A stretch of DNA of 64,000 nt from Hydrogenophaga sp. BPS33 (GCF_009859475.1 NZ_CP044549.1:3472001-3536000); one strand, 5' to 3'; positions 8,683-16,801 are shown, counted from the stretch's first letter. Notes: generated by a model from the letters alone, not told the origin. Program-made: numbers and translations.

Positions 8683-8876
8683 TTCTCTCCCCTTAGCTTG
8701 GCGTAATCCCGCGCAAGCCGCTGAGAGGCAGAAATCTTTGCCTTGACGCTCCGCGCCAACTTACGCCGCGCGTTCCCTTCGTCGTCCGCGGCGTCGGCGA
8801 TCGCGAGCAGCTTCAGCAGCTCGCCTGCGGAGGGCGCGGGTTTGTCCCAGGACATGGTGATGGTGCGAATGCTCAT
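8679..8876 (-). CDS. Mini-paralogue of the initiator N-terminus (65 aa)
   Basis: It starts at ATG 8876, overlapping the previous stop, and ends 4 bases into the next gene. Its first 35 residues match the start of the 261-residue initiator-like protein: both begin MS(I/V)RT, then share LLxLLAIADxADDxG. The rest is a short basic tail rather than a full domain. It is either a decayed duplicate or a free-standing regulatory version of the HTH domain that could compete for the same DNA. Confidence 0.6.
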   Translation of the reverse strand: MSIRTITMSWDKPAPSAGELLKLLAIADAADDEGNARRKLARSVKAKISASQRLARDYAKLRGEK

Positions 8877-9115
8877 GCGGCCTCCAGGAATCGCTCGCTG
8901 GCAGCTATCCGCCCCGCCTGCATCACGTAGGTGTCGAAGGCCTGCGGATCGATCAGCCGGCGCTTGGCGACCAGCAGGAGGGCGCCGCATTCCGCGAGCT
9001 TGGCCCTGTTGTTCCGCACGTACCACTCCAGCGACTGGGCCGCGGGGAAAAGGTGCTTCCGACTCTCCTGGTACTGGGTCATTGACACCAGGCCCATCAC
9101 TGCGCTGTCTTGCAT
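8873..9115 (-). CDS. Small DNA-binding-like early phage protein (80 aa)
   Basis: The frame starts at ATG 9115 and is the first gene of the four-gene overlapping early cluster. The segment SLEWYVRNNRAKLAECGALLLVAKRRLIDPQAF resembles small winged-helix or excisionase-like proteins frequent in Burkholderiales prophages, with a helix pair followed by a beta-wing carrying basic residues. It probably binds DNA as an early regulator. Which operator it uses is unknown, but two direct repeats lie about 120-155 bases upstream of its start. Confidence 0.55.
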   Translation of the reverse strand: MQDSAVMGLVSMTQYQESRKHLFPAAQSLEWYVRNNRAKLAECGALLLVAKRRLIDPQAFDTYVMQAGRIAASERFLEAA

Positions 9116-9231
9116 ATCGAACTCCTATGTGTTGATGGCCCCTGTCAAGGCCCCTGTGACTAACTGCGTCACGCACGCATCTTTGAGCCGACCATCGTTT
9201 GGTTTCTCGAAGATTTAGCGTGTGGGCATCT

Positions 9232-9272
9232 TCTGACGGAGTGCCGTTCTGATTCCCGATAATCTGACGGAG
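9232..9272. promoter_or_regulatory. Paired CTCCGTCAGA sites upstream of the early phage operon
   Basis: The ten-base word CTCCGTCAGA (minus strand) occurs at 9241-9232 and again at 9272-9263, 31 bp apart, about three helical turns. It lies in the only sizeable gap of the early region, upstream of the overlapping four-gene cluster. The related word CTCCGTCA recurs in a perfect palindrome in front of the integrase gene. A repressor or activator operator is the simplest reading. No -35/-10 pair is convincing by eye. Confidence 0.4.
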
Positions 9273-9316
9273 GCAAGCCCCCGAACCGGAACGTGATCGA
9301 GGCAGCGTGCGGAAAC

Positions 9317-9342
9317 AAAAAAGCCGCCTCGGGGGCGGCTTG
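9317..9342 (-). terminator. Intrinsic terminator after the 116-aa gene
   Basis: On the minus strand an AAGCCGCC/GGCGGCTT hairpin is followed by six T residues. It lies 18 bases after the TAG of the 116-residue gene and separates the integrase-side transcript from the early operon. Confidence 0.75.
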
Positions 9343-9359
9343 TGTCAGGGCCGGATGGG

Positions 9360-9710
9360 CTACCTGATGCGGGTCTTCTGGGAAGCCTTGCGGATCAGCT
9401 GCTGCACCGCGTGATCGTGCTTTGCAGCCCGGGCGCGGCGCCATTGAGCATGCTGGGGGTTCTCGAAAACCTCGCCCCGCTCCACCAGGGCGACCATCTC
9501 AGCGGCCAGCTCGAAGAAGCGCTGCTGCACCTCGTCCGAGTACTTCCATTCGATATCGCCGTCGTCGGTGTGATTGATCGCACGCGCAAGATTTGCAACC
9601 CCCAACCGGGCGCATAGGCGCGCACCCTCGCGGGCCTTTTCTTCTGTGAAGAGTGGTGAATGCGTCACAGCCTCTGCTGCTGTGGGGCGGGTAGACTTTG
9701 GATTAGCCAT
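9360..9710 (-). CDS. Phage-associated hypothetical protein (116 aa)
   Basis: The start is ATG at 9710 (MANPKSTRPTAAEAV). The protein is acidic to neutral and helical, containing GARLCARLGVANLARAIN and FFELAAEMVALVERGEVFENP. It has no signal peptide or catalytic motif. It follows the short excisionase-like gene by 32 bases and ends at a strong terminator, so it closes the integrase-side transcript. I do not recognise the family. Confidence 0.55.
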   Translation of the reverse strand: MANPKSTRPTAAEAVTHSPLFTEEKAREGARLCARLGVANLARAINHTDDGDIEWKYSDEVQQRFFELAAEMVALVERGEVFENPQHAQWRRARAAKHDHAVQQLIRKASQKTRIR

Positions 9711-9742
9711 GGTGCACGTCCTTTCAGGTTGGTGCGTTGTGG

Positions 9743-9862
9743 TCAGGGCACAGCGGATCCGAAGCGGTGGCTGGCGAGCTGACCCGACGACGCCAGGGCA
9801 TACACCTTGCGCGCCGAGATGGCCAACTGCTTCGCGACATCGGACGCCGACAGCATGCTCAT
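9743..9862 (-). CDS. Very short AlpA/excisionase-like HTH protein (39 aa), possibly truncated
   Basis: The frame ATG 9862 to TGA 9743 encodes MSMLSASDVAKQLAISARKV, then YALASSGQLASHRFGSAVP. This is the classic MerR/AlpA-type excisionase start: SASDVAKQLxIS helix, turn, RKVYALxxSGxLxxHRFG recognition helix and wing. The family normally continues with a strand such as VRF plus a final helix, but here a stop follows SAVP. It lies 14 bases after the integrase stop, a usual place for xis. It may be truncated by a frameshift or be a natural miniature. Confidence 0.6.
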   Translation of the reverse strand: MSMLSASDVAKQLAISARKVYALASSGQLASHRFGSAVP

Positions 9863-9876
9863 GGAAGCCTCCGCCG

Positions 9877-10872
9877 TTACTGGATCTGCCCCAGCACACG
9901 GTTGACCAGTTCGGCCTTGTGGCCCACGGTCAGGTGGCTGTAGCGCTTCGTGACCTGCAACTGACGATGCCCCAGAAGGTCGCCGATTTCAAGCAGGGTT
10001 GCCCCTGACTGCGCGAGCATGGAGGCGCAGGAGTGCCGCAGGTCATGGAAGCGGAAGCTCTTGATCTTGGCCACGCGCAGAACATCCTTCCACATTGGCT
10101 CGAAGGCATAGGGCTGGTCAGGTCGACGTGGAGACAGGAACACCAGAGAAGTGGGCGCTGCGGCGAACCGTCGCAGTTCCTCCACCACGGCAGGCACGAG
10201 CGGCAAGACCTTGGGATCGCCATTCTTGGTGCGCCCAACGTGCGCCAGTCCGCGCTCGAGATCCACTTCGCTCCAGCGCAGGCCCTGCAATTCACCCTTG
10301 CGGGCCCCGGTGGTCAACGCCATGAGCACCAGCAGATACAGGCGCGGCCAGGATGCCGCCTTCACCGCGTCCAGAAGCCGCTGGCGCTCAGCATCCGAAA
10401 GGTATCGAGTTTGCTCGTTGTTTTCCTCGCGGCGCTCCACAGCGCGGCACGGGTGCACCCAGCCCTTCGGTGCAATGCGGCGCTTGATCGCCCAGGTGAA
10501 CACCGCAGCGATGCTGGCACCGTATCGGTTGATCGTGGCGGGCGAGATGCGGCTGCGCTTGGCCTTGTAGATGGGTTTGCCGTGGGCGTCGTTGCCCGCG
10601 AAGTAGGTAGCGGGCTGATTGGCCAGGGCTTCGAGTGCAGCGTGGATGTGGTCGTCGCTGACCTGATCCAAGGTGAGGCCTGGCAGGCGTGCGCGCCACC
10701 AACTCAGGCGCTGCAGGCGCGTGACATCACGGCCGGCGTAGTGGGCCATGTAGAGGTCGATGAGACGGTCAATCTCAAGCGACCCCGCGCGCATTGGGAG
10801 GGTGGGAGGACCGGTTTGCGCCTCGCTGACAGACGAGACGCCGCCACCGGCGGACAGTGGGAAATGCTCCAT
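9877..10872 (-). CDS. int: Tyrosine-recombinase integrase (331 aa)
   Basis: It catalyses site-specific insertion and excision of the element at tRNA-Asn. Residues about 30-135 form the SAM-like core-binding domain. The catalytic domain follows with Arg191 (TTGARKGEL), Lys216 (TKNGD), His276 and Arg279 (FHDLRH), His302 (LLGHRQ) and nucleophile Tyr311 (KRYSHL), so all catalytic residues are present. It is transcribed away from the tRNA, with the start 85 bases from the CCA end, the usual geometry for an element's end-located integrase. Full family length suggests it is active. Confidence 0.95.
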   Translation of the reverse strand: MEHFPLSAGGGVSSVSEAQTGPPTLPMRAGSLEIDRLIDLYMAHYAGRDVTRLQRLSWWRARLPGLTLDQVSDDHIHAALEALANQPATYFAGNDAHGKPIYKAKRSRISPATINRYGASIAAVFTWAIKRRIAPKGWVHPCRAVERREENNEQTRYLSDAERQRLLDAVKAASWPRLYLLVLMALTTGARKGELQGLRWSEVDLERGLAHVGRTKNGDPKVLPLVPAVVEELRRFAAAPTSLVFLSPRRPDQPYAFEPMWKDVLRVAKIKSFRFHDLRHSCASMLAQSGATLLEIGDLLGHRQLQVTKRYSHLTVGHKAELVNRVLGQIQ

Positions 10873-10897
10873 GATCGAACTCCGTGAAGTTTTGAAA

Positions 10898-10913
10898 CCT
10901 CCGTCACCGGAGG
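10898..10913. promoter_or_regulatory. Palindrome upstream of the integrase gene
   Basis: CCTCCG TCAC CGGAGG is a perfect 6-bp-arm inverted repeat lying 26 bases upstream of the integrase ATG. It contains CTCCGTCA, the same core as the paired sites at 9232-9272, so one regulator may control integrase and the early operon. A core arm-type integrase-binding site is an alternative. Confidence 0.4.
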
Positions 10914-10957
10914 ACTTAACACGGAGCCCTGAAAAGGGCCATCTACACTAGGAAATC

Positions 10958-11033
10958 TGGCTCCCCGACCTGGACTCGAACCAGGGACCTGCGGATTAAC
11001 AGTCCGTCGCTCTACCGACTGAGCTATCAGGGA
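10958..11033 (-). tRNA. tRNA-Asn (GUU)
   Basis: The 76-base gene has a full cloverleaf on the minus strand. The D-arm has GCTCAGTCGGTAGAGC, the anticodon GTT is at 11000-10998, the T-arm is CCTGG TTCGAGT CCAGG, and CCA is encoded. The acceptor stem pairs 5' TCCCTGA with 3' TCGGGGA, giving one U-G pair at position 5:68 where Burkholderiales tRNA-Asn normally has C-G. The prophage abuts the 3' end, so the 3' part is probably the attachment-site copy. Confidence 0.95.
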
Positions 11034-11083
11034 ACAGCCTCGAATTATAGCGTCGTTTTATCCAATTTTTTTCCAGCCCCGCA

Positions 11084-11431
11084 ATGTCTTTGATCAAACC
11101 TCTTTTTTGGCTCAGCGCCCTCGCACTCGCTATCGCATCGCTGGTCCCCGTGACGCTGCTTGAAGGCACCGTCTTCAACTTCTGGGACAAGGCGCAACAC
11201 GCCAGCGGCTTTGCATGGCTTGCGGTCTTGGGGGTGCTTTCGTATCCAAAGAAACCGCGAGGCGTGGCCCTGTCTTTGTTGGCGTATGGCGCGGCCATCG
11301 AACTGGCGCAGGCCGCCACCGGTTGGCGCTACGGCGAGTGGTCCGACCTGGCCGCGGATGGCGTGGGCATTCTGATCGGCATGTTCATTGCCGCGTGGGT
11401 TTTGCGCAAAACGCCACGCACGGCCTCTTGA
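11084..11431 (+). CDS. VanZ-like membrane protein (115 aa)
   Basis: Four hydrophobic helices are visible (about residues 8-25, 38-55, 60-78 and 90-108). They carry the VanZ-family signatures WDKAQHASGFAWLAVLG and the C-terminal ELAQAATGWRYGEWSDLAADGVGILIG. Short VanZ-like proteins are widespread inner-membrane proteins of unknown physiological role; the name comes from a glycopeptide-resistance protein. It sits alone between the tRNA and the aat-bpt operon. Confidence 0.85.
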   Translation: MSLIKPLFWLSALALAIASLVPVTLLEGTVFNFWDKAQHASGFAWLAVLGVLSYPKKPRGVALSLLAYGAAIELAQAATGWRYGEWSDLAADGVGILIGMFIAAWVLRKTPRTAS

Positions 11432-11461
11432 ACCCACGGGGACGCCGCGCACAATAGCGGC

Positions 11462-12232
11462 ATGTCACAGTCCCCTCCCACCCGCGCATTGCCTTGGCTG
11501 GAGCCAGGCCAGGCATTTCCGCCTGTGGAAACGGCGTGGGGCGCAGCCGATCCGGCACCGGGTTTGCTGGCCGCGGGTGGTGTGCTCGACATGCCCACCT
11601 TGGTCGCCGCGTACTCGCGGGGCATTTTCCCGTGGTACAGCAGTGGTCAACCCATTCTCTGGTGGAGCACAGACCCTCGCATGGTGCTGGAGCCATCGGC
11701 CTTTCGCTTGCACCGCTCCTTGCGCAAGACCCTGCAACGCTGGTTGCGCGAAGGCCGCCTTGAGATCCGAATCGACCAGGAGTTCGAACGCGTGATCCGC
11801 GCTTGTGCACATACCGCGCGGGATGGCCAAGCGGGCACATGGATCCTGCCCGCCATGGTGGAAGCCTATGTCAGGTTGCATCAAGCGGGCTTGGCGCACA
11901 GCGTGGAAACCTGGCTCGACGGCGAGCTGGCCGGCGGGCTCTATTGCGTCAACCTGGGCGGCATGGTTTATGGAGAGTCCATGTTCAGCCGTCGAACCGA
12001 TGCCTCCAAGGCAGCACTGGGTGCCCTGGTCGCTTTCTGCAAGGCCCAGGGCCTGCCTTTGATCGACTGCCAGCAGAACACGGCGCACCTGACCTCGCTG
12101 GGTGCGCATCTCATGTCCCGCGCGGACTTCTGCGACCACGTTCGCACGGCCCTGGCACAACCTTCACCGCCCTGGAAATTCCTCCCCGTATACTGGCAAC
12201 ACCTCCTCTCTGACGACGGTCCTCGCGCGTGA
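11462..12232 (+). CDS. aat: Leucyl/phenylalanyl-tRNA--protein transferase
   Basis: It adds Leu or Phe from aminoacyl-tRNA to proteins with N-terminal Arg or Lys, marking them for ClpS/ClpAP degradation. Family signatures include [27 protein letters not shown] near residues 50-75 (read in two parts) and [20 protein letters not shown] followed by ASKAAL and [16 protein letters not shown]. The 256-residue length is slightly above the E. coli enzyme. Its stop overlaps the GTG start of bpt, so the two transferases are translationally coupled. Confidence 0.97.
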   Translation: MSQSPPTRALPWLEPGQAFPPVETAWGAADPAPGLLAAGGVLDMPTLVAAYSRGIFPWYSSGQPILWWSTDPRMVLEPSAFRLHRSLRKTLQRWLREGRLEIRIDQEFERVIRACAHTARDGQAGTWILPAMVEAYVRLHQAGLAHSVETWLDGELAGGLYCVNLGGMVYGESMFSRRTDASKAALGALVAFCKAQGLPLIDCQQNTAHLTSLGAHLMSRADFCDHVRTALAQPSPPWKFLPVYWQHLLSDDGPRA

Positions 12233-12975
12233 CCCATCTCAAAGAACTCCCGTTGCAGGCGCTGCAGTTCTACGCCACAGCGCCCTATCCCTGCAGCTAT
12301 CTGCCGGATCGCCAGGCGCGCTCACAGGTGGCCACGCCGAGCCATCTGATCCACAACGACGCCTATTCCGATCTCGTCACGCACGGCTTTCGCCGCAGCG
12401 GCATGTTCACCTACCGTCCCTACTGCGACGGCTGCCAGGCCTGTGTGCCATTGAGAGTTCCTGTTGCCACATTCAAGCCCAGTCGCAGCCAGCGGCGCTC
12501 GATGGCTCAGCATGGCGCTTTGCAAACGCGCGTGCTCAAACTGTGCTTCATTCCCGAGCACTACCAGCTCTATCTCCGATACCAGAACAGCCGCCATGCG
12601 GGCGGCGGCATGGACCACGACAGCATCGATCAGTACACGCAGTTCCTGCTGCAAAGCCGTGTCAACTCCCGACTGGTGGAGTTCTACGAGCCCACGTCAT
12701 CGGGCGCCCCGACAAAACTCAAGATGGTCTCGATCGTCGATGTGCTCAACGATGGTTTGTCGGCCGTCTACACGTTTTACGAACCTGAAGAGAAGGCCAG
12801 CTATGGCACCTACAGCGTGCTCTGGCAGATCGAACAGGCACGCGCACTGAAGCTGCAGAACGTCTACCTCGGCTATTGGATTGGCCAGAGCAGCAAGATG
12901 AGCTACAAGGCCAGCTTCCGGCCACACGAGCTGCTGTTGAATAACCACTGGGTCGAGGCGCACCGGCAAGCGTAG
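12229..12975 (+). CDS. bpt: Aspartate/glutamate leucyltransferase
   Basis: It conjugates Leu to proteins with N-terminal Asp or Glu, a second entry to the bacterial N-degron pathway. The start is GTG at 12229 in a GTGA overlap with aat. The N-terminal domain has the Cys motif [16 protein letters not shown] (residues about 63-78), and the C-terminal half has [24 protein letters not shown]. At 248 residues it is full length for the family. Direct coupling to aat means both branches are made together. Confidence 0.96.
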   Translation: MTHLKELPLQALQFYATAPYPCSYLPDRQARSQVATPSHLIHNDAYSDLVTHGFRRSGMFTYRPYCDGCQACVPLRVPVATFKPSRSQRRSMAQHGALQTRVLKLCFIPEHYQLYLRYQNSRHAGGGMDHDSIDQYTQFLLQSRVNSRLVEFYEPTSSGAPTKLKMVSIVDVLNDGLSAVYTFYEPEEKASYGTYSVLWQIEQARALKLQNVYLGYWIGQSSKMSYKASFRPHELLLNNHWVEAHRQA

Positions 12976-13048
12976 ACCGGGGCCATTGAGCCCGCAGCGC
13001 CAGGGCGCCGATTTCATCTCGTAAAATCGACGGCAACCTTAGGCATCC

Positions 13049-13849
13049 ATGACCAAACGTTCCGAGTCCCTCCCCAGCACGCCGACCGTCCAGGTCATCG
13101 AACGCATGTTCAACCTGCTCGAAGTCCTGGCGTCGCGCGAAGATCCCGTGTCGCTGAAGGAAATCAGCGAAAAGACCGGTCTTCATCCTTCCACGGCACA
13201 CCGCATCCTCAACGACCTGACCATAGGCCGTTTCGTCGATCGCCCTGAAGCGGGCAGCTACCGGCTGGGCATGCGGCTGCTTGAACTGGGCAACCTCGTG
13301 AAAGCGCGCCTGAGCGTGCGCGACGCCGCCCTGCTGCCCATGCGCGAACTGCACAAGCTCATCCAGCAGCCCGTCAACCTGAGCGTGCGCCAGGGTGACG
13401 AGATCGTGTACGTCGAGCGCGCCTACAGCGAACGCTCGGGCATGCAAGTGGTTCGCGCCATTGGGGGGCGGGCTCCTTTACACCTCACCTCGGTCGGCAA
13501 GCTGTTCCTGGCGGACGACGAGCCCCAACGCGTGCGTGCCTATGCCACGCGCACGGGATTGGCTGGCAACACGCGCAACAGTCTCACGCAATTGGCCACA
13601 CTGGAGCGTGAGTTGGCGCAGTGCCGCCAAGCCGGGGTCGCACGGGACAACGAAGAGCTCGAATTGGGAGTGCGTTGCATGGCCGCCGGCATCTACGACG
13701 ATCAGAGCAAGTTGGTCGCAGGCCTTTCCATCTCCGCACCCGCCGACCGCATCGACGAAAACTGGGTGCCCAAATTGCGCGCAACGGCGGCAGAAATCTC
13801 CACCGCGCTGGGCTGCCCCAAATCACCATCGGGGACGTTGATCCGCTGA
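13049..13849 (+). CDS. IclR-family transcriptional regulator
   Basis: Residues about 14-75 form the winged HTH (VSLKEISEKTGLHPSTAHRILNDL). An IclR effector-binding domain runs to about residue 255 (VNLSVRQGDEIVYVERA, LTSVGKLFLA, CMAAGIYDDQSKLVAGLSISAP). Such proteins bind small carboxylates and repress or activate nearby catabolic genes. Neither flanking gene is an obvious target, so its regulon is probably elsewhere. It is monocistronic, followed by a terminator. Confidence 0.9.
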   Translation: MTKRSESLPSTPTVQVIERMFNLLEVLASREDPVSLKEISEKTGLHPSTAHRILNDLTIGRFVDRPEAGSYRLGMRLLELGNLVKARLSVRDAALLPMRELHKLIQQPVNLSVRQGDEIVYVERAYSERSGMQVVRAIGGRAPLHLTSVGKLFLADDEPQRVRAYATRTGLAGNTRNSLTQLATLERELAQCRQAGVARDNEELELGVRCMAAGIYDDQSKLVAGLSISAPADRIDENWVPKLRATAAEISTALGCPKSPSGTLIR

Positions 13850-13869
13850 GTGCGTTGCCCTGCAGCCAT

Positions 13870-13898
13870 AAAAAAACGGCCCTTGTGGGCCGTTTCTT
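13870..13898. terminator. Bidirectional intrinsic terminator
   Basis: The hairpin ACGGCCC-TTGT-GGGCCGT has an A-run on its left and a T-rich tail on its right. It therefore serves both the IclR gene (plus) and the convergent peptidase gene (minus). Confidence 0.8.
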
Positions 13899-13913
13899 CA
13901 TTGGGTGGCGCCG

Positions 13914-15083
13914 TCAGCCTTGGGGGCGAGCGACCATGCGCGCATCGGTCTGCACTTCCACCCAACGCCTCACGCGCTCGGCATCCTGCATACGGCCCCA
14001 TTTTCCGGAGGCATCCAGAAACACCATGATGAGTTGCCGGCCGGCCACCTTGGCCTGCATCACCAGGCAACGGCCCGCTTCAGAGATGTAGCCCGTTTTC
14101 TGCAGACCGATGTCCCACGACGGGTTCTTGATCAGGCCGTTCGAGTTGTTGTAGTGCAGCGTGCGGCGGCCCAGGTCCACCTCGTAGCTGGGCGACGTAG
14201 AGAGGTCGCGCAGGATGGGCATTTGGTAGGCCACCGACACCAGGGTAGCCAGGTCCCGCGCGCTCGACTGGTTTGAACTGGACAAGCCCGTGGGCTCCAC
14301 GTACCGTGTATCGCGCATGCCCAACTCCGCAGCCTTGCGATTCATCAGGCGCACGAACTCCGACAGGCCCGCAGGATGGGTGCGACCCAACGCATGTGCC
14401 GCACGGTTTTCGCTGGACATCAACGCCAGGTGCATCAGCTCACCGCGACTCAGCGTTGTGCCCACTGCCAGTCGCGAACTGCTGCCCTTGTAGGTGTCCA
14501 CATCGTCCTGCGTGATGGTGATCATCTCCTGCATGTTCAGCTTCGCCTCTGCGACCACCAAACCGGTCATGAGCTTGGTCAATGAAGCAATCGGCAACAC
14601 AGCGCCATCGTTCTTGCTGAAGAGCACTTCGTTGGTGTCCTGATCGATCACCAGCGCCACGGTGGAATTGAGCTCAAGCGGATCGTCGATGCCACGCAAA
14701 CCCAGCCGCGCGCCTTCGGACATGCGAGGTGCCACGGCGGTCCGCATCACGGCCGCTCCGCTGGCAGATTTGCGTTGCACGGCCACCTTGTGCAGCGTCC
14801 CGGACTTGCCCGCCGCCATCTGCACCTTCACCCGTCCCTTTTGCTTGGCGGCTACCGTGACCGACTTGCGGCTCGGCGCCTTTGCCACGGTCGACTTGGT
14901 CTTGCGAGAAGCGGTCACGGCGCGCTTGGGCGCCGTCTTGGCCGTTACCGTTTTCTTGGTCGTCTTGGCCGTTTTCGCCTTTGTAGCAGCTAGCGCATGC
15001 ATGGGCGCCATGGACAGCGCCATCCAGCTGGCCGCAGCCACCAGCAACAATATCTTGCGAAAGCGATCGACGCTTATGACCAT
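13914..15083 (-). CDS. pbpG: D-alanyl-D-alanine endopeptidase (PBP7-like, peptidase S11)
   Basis: This periplasmic serine peptidase trims peptidoglycan cross-links. A signal peptide covers about residues 1-32. The active-site triad motifs are SLTK (Ser167, Lys170), SEN (Ser224-Asn226) and KTG (329-331). Between the signal peptide and the catalytic domain there is an unusual stretch of about 85 residues (33-118) built almost only of Lys, Thr, Ala, Val, Ser and Arg, strongly basic and probably disordered. The family usually lacks so long a basic linker. It may bind acidic cell-wall polymers. Confidence 0.92.
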   Translation of the reverse strand: MVISVDRFRKILLLVAAASWMALSMAPMHALAATKAKTAKTTKKTVTAKTAPKRAVTASRKTKSTVAKAPSRKSVTVAAKQKGRVKVQMAAGKSGTLHKVAVQRKSASGAAVMRTAVAPRMSEGARLGLRGIDDPLELNSTVALVIDQDTNEVLFSKNDGAVLPIASLTKLMTGLVVAEAKLNMQEMITITQDDVDTYKGSSSRLAVGTTLSRGELMHLALMSSENRAAHALGRTHPAGLSEFVRLMNRKAAELGMRDTRYVEPTGLSSSNQSSARDLATLVSVAYQMPILRDLSTSPSYEVDLGRRTLHYNNSNGLIKNPSWDIGLQKTGYISEAGRCLVMQAKVAGRQLIMVFLDASGKWGRMQDAERVRRWVEVQTDARMVARPQG

Positions 15084-15259
15084 GAATCCACTCCAGCAAC
15101 ATGAAACGCGCAGGAGCGGAGTATAAACATCTTGAAAAATCTAGCAATATCAATTGCTTGTGAAACTGTCTTCAATGAACGGTAGAACAGAGGCGGTTTT
15201 GGGTACCATTTTCTCCGTTTCTTGAAGCAGATTCAGCTAAGTCTTTGATTTAATTGAAT

Positions 15260-16801
15260 TTATCCCTGAGCTGCCACGCGATCCGCTTTGCTGTGCAGTT
15301 TGTTCAGCGCGCTGAGGTAGGCCTTGGCGGAGGCGACGACGATGTCCGGGTCCGCACCCACCCCATTGACCACACGACCGCCGTGTTGCAATCGCACGGT
15401 GACCTCACCCTGGCTTTCTGTCGAACCGCTCGTGATGGCATTGACCGAGTAGAGCAGCATTTCCGCACCACTCTTGACGTGGGTTTCGATCGCTTTGAGC
15501 GACGCGTCCACTGGCCCATTGCCATCGCTCTCGCCCTCCACTTCCTTGCCATCCACGGTGAAGACCACGTTCGCATGAGGGCGCTCACCGGTTTCGCTTC
15601 TTTGCTTGAGCGAGACCAGGCCGTACTGCTCCTTTTCTGCGGTCACGCTTTCGTCGCTGCACAGCGCCAGGATGTCCTCATCAAAGATCTCGCTCTTGCG
15701 ATCGGCGAGTTCCTTGAACGCGGCGAAAGCGGTGTTGATTTCGCTCTCGGACTCCATCTCGATACCCAGCTCCTGCAGGCGCTGCTTGAACGCGTTGCGC
15801 CCGCTCAGCTTGCCCAGCACGATCTTGTTGGCACTCCAGCCCACGTCTTCGGCGCGCATGATCTCGTAGGTATCCCGCGCCTTGAGCACGCCGTCCTGGT
15901 GGATGCCGCTGGCGTGGGCGAACGCGTTGGCACCCACCACGGCCTTGTTGGGCTGCACCACGAAACCGGTGGTCTGGCTCACCATGCGGCTGGCCGGCAC
16001 GATCTGCGCCGCATCGACCCCGACATCGAGGTCGAAGTAGTCGCGCCGCGTACGCACCGCCATCACGATCTCCTCCAGCGAGCAGTTGCCCGCGCGCTCG
16101 CCCAGGCCGTTGATGGTGCATTCCACCTGGCGCGCTCCACCCAGCTTCACGCCGGCCAGCGAATTGGCCACCGCCATGCCCAGGTCGTTGTGACAATGCA
16201 CCGACCAGATCGCCTTGTCGGAATTGGGCACGCGCTCGCGCAGGTTGCGGATGAACTCGCCATAGAGCTCCGGAATGGCGTAGCCCACGGTGTCGGGAAT
16301 GTTGAGCGTGGTCGCGCCTTCCTTGATGACGGCCTCCAGTACGCGGCAGAGGAAATCGGGATCGCTGCGGTAGCCATCTTCAGGACTGAACTCAATGTCG
16401 TCTACCAGGTTGCGCGCGAATCGCACCGATTGCACCGCCTGCTCCAGCACCTCTTCGGGTGTCATGCGCAGCTTTTTTTCCATGTGCAGCGCACTGGTGG
16501 CGATGAAGGTGTGGATGCGCGCACGGCGAGCGCCTTTCAAGGCCTCTGCAGCACGCGCGATGTCGCGGTCGTTGGCGCGCGCCAGCGAACACACTGTGGA
16601 CTCCTTGATGGTGTTGGCAATCGCCTGCACGCAGTCGAAGTCGCCATTGGAGCTGGCGGCAAACCCCGCCTCGATGACGTCGACCTTGAGGCGCTCAAGC
16701 TGGCGCGCGATGCGCAGCTTCTCATCCTTGGTCATCGACGCGCCGGGCGATTGCTCGCCGTCGCGCAAGGTGGTGTCAAAAATGATCAGTTTGTCGCTCA
16801 T
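15260..16801 (-). CDS. leuA: 2-isopropylmalate synthase, short form (513 aa)
   Basis: It condenses acetyl-CoA and 2-ketoisovalerate, the first step of leucine synthesis. The N-terminal TIM barrel shows [13 protein letters not shown] and the metal-binding HCHND and HASGIHQDG segments. The C-terminal third is the LeuA regulatory domain (from about residue 390), ending near [21 protein letters not shown]. The start at 16801 was chosen because [16 protein letters not shown] matches the family start; the long upstream frame belongs to the other leuA. It lies 40 bases behind the long-form leuA in the same transcript. Confidence 0.93.
   Translation of the reverse strand: MSDKLIIFDTTLRDGEQSPGASMTKDEKLRIARQLERLKVDVIEAGFAASSNGDFDCVQAIANTIKESTVCSLARANDRDIARAAEALKGARRARIHTFIATSALHMEKKLRMTPEEVLEQAVQSVRFARNLVDDIEFSPEDGYRSDPDFLCRVLEAVIKEGATTLNIPDTVGYAIPELYGEFIRNLRERVPNSDKAIWSVHCHNDLGMAVANSLAGVKLGGARQVECTINGLGERAGNCSLEEIVMAVRTRRDYFDLDVGVDAAQIVPASRMVSQTTGFVVQPNKAVVGANAFAHASGIHQDGVLKARDTYEIMRAEDVGWSANKIVLGKLSGRNAFKQRLQELGIEMESESEINTAFAAFKELADRKSEIFDEDILALCSDESVTAEKEQYGLVSLKQRSETGERPHANVVFTVDGKEVEGESDGNGPVDASLKAIETHVKSGAEMLLYSVNAITSGSTESQGEVTVRLQHGGRVVNGVGADPDIVVASAKAYLSALNKLHSKADRVAAQG

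Larger units (their letters stand above)
1..10957. mobile_element. Integrase-proximal part of a podovirus-like prophage or phage-derived island at tRNA-Asn
   Basis: Phage-type genes fill this stretch up to the 3' end of a tRNA-Asn gene, the usual target of tyrosine integrases. Read on the minus strand from the tRNA, the order is integrase, excisionase-like HTH, 116-residue unknown, four overlapping early genes, scaffold-like protein, coiled-coil protein, GNAT-like protein and four internal-virion-type proteins. Most ejection-block genes overlap or are separated by only a few bases, as in phage late operons. The left end is outside the window, so completeness and the second attachment site cannot be judged. 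Between the initiator-like gene and the ejection genes there is no capsid, portal, terminase or tail gene, which is odd for a full podovirus. Confidence 0.85.

Noticed and set aside
9169..9444. A 91-codon minus-strand frame
   Set aside because: It crosses a good intrinsic terminator and the paired repeat sites, and its composition is non-coding-like.
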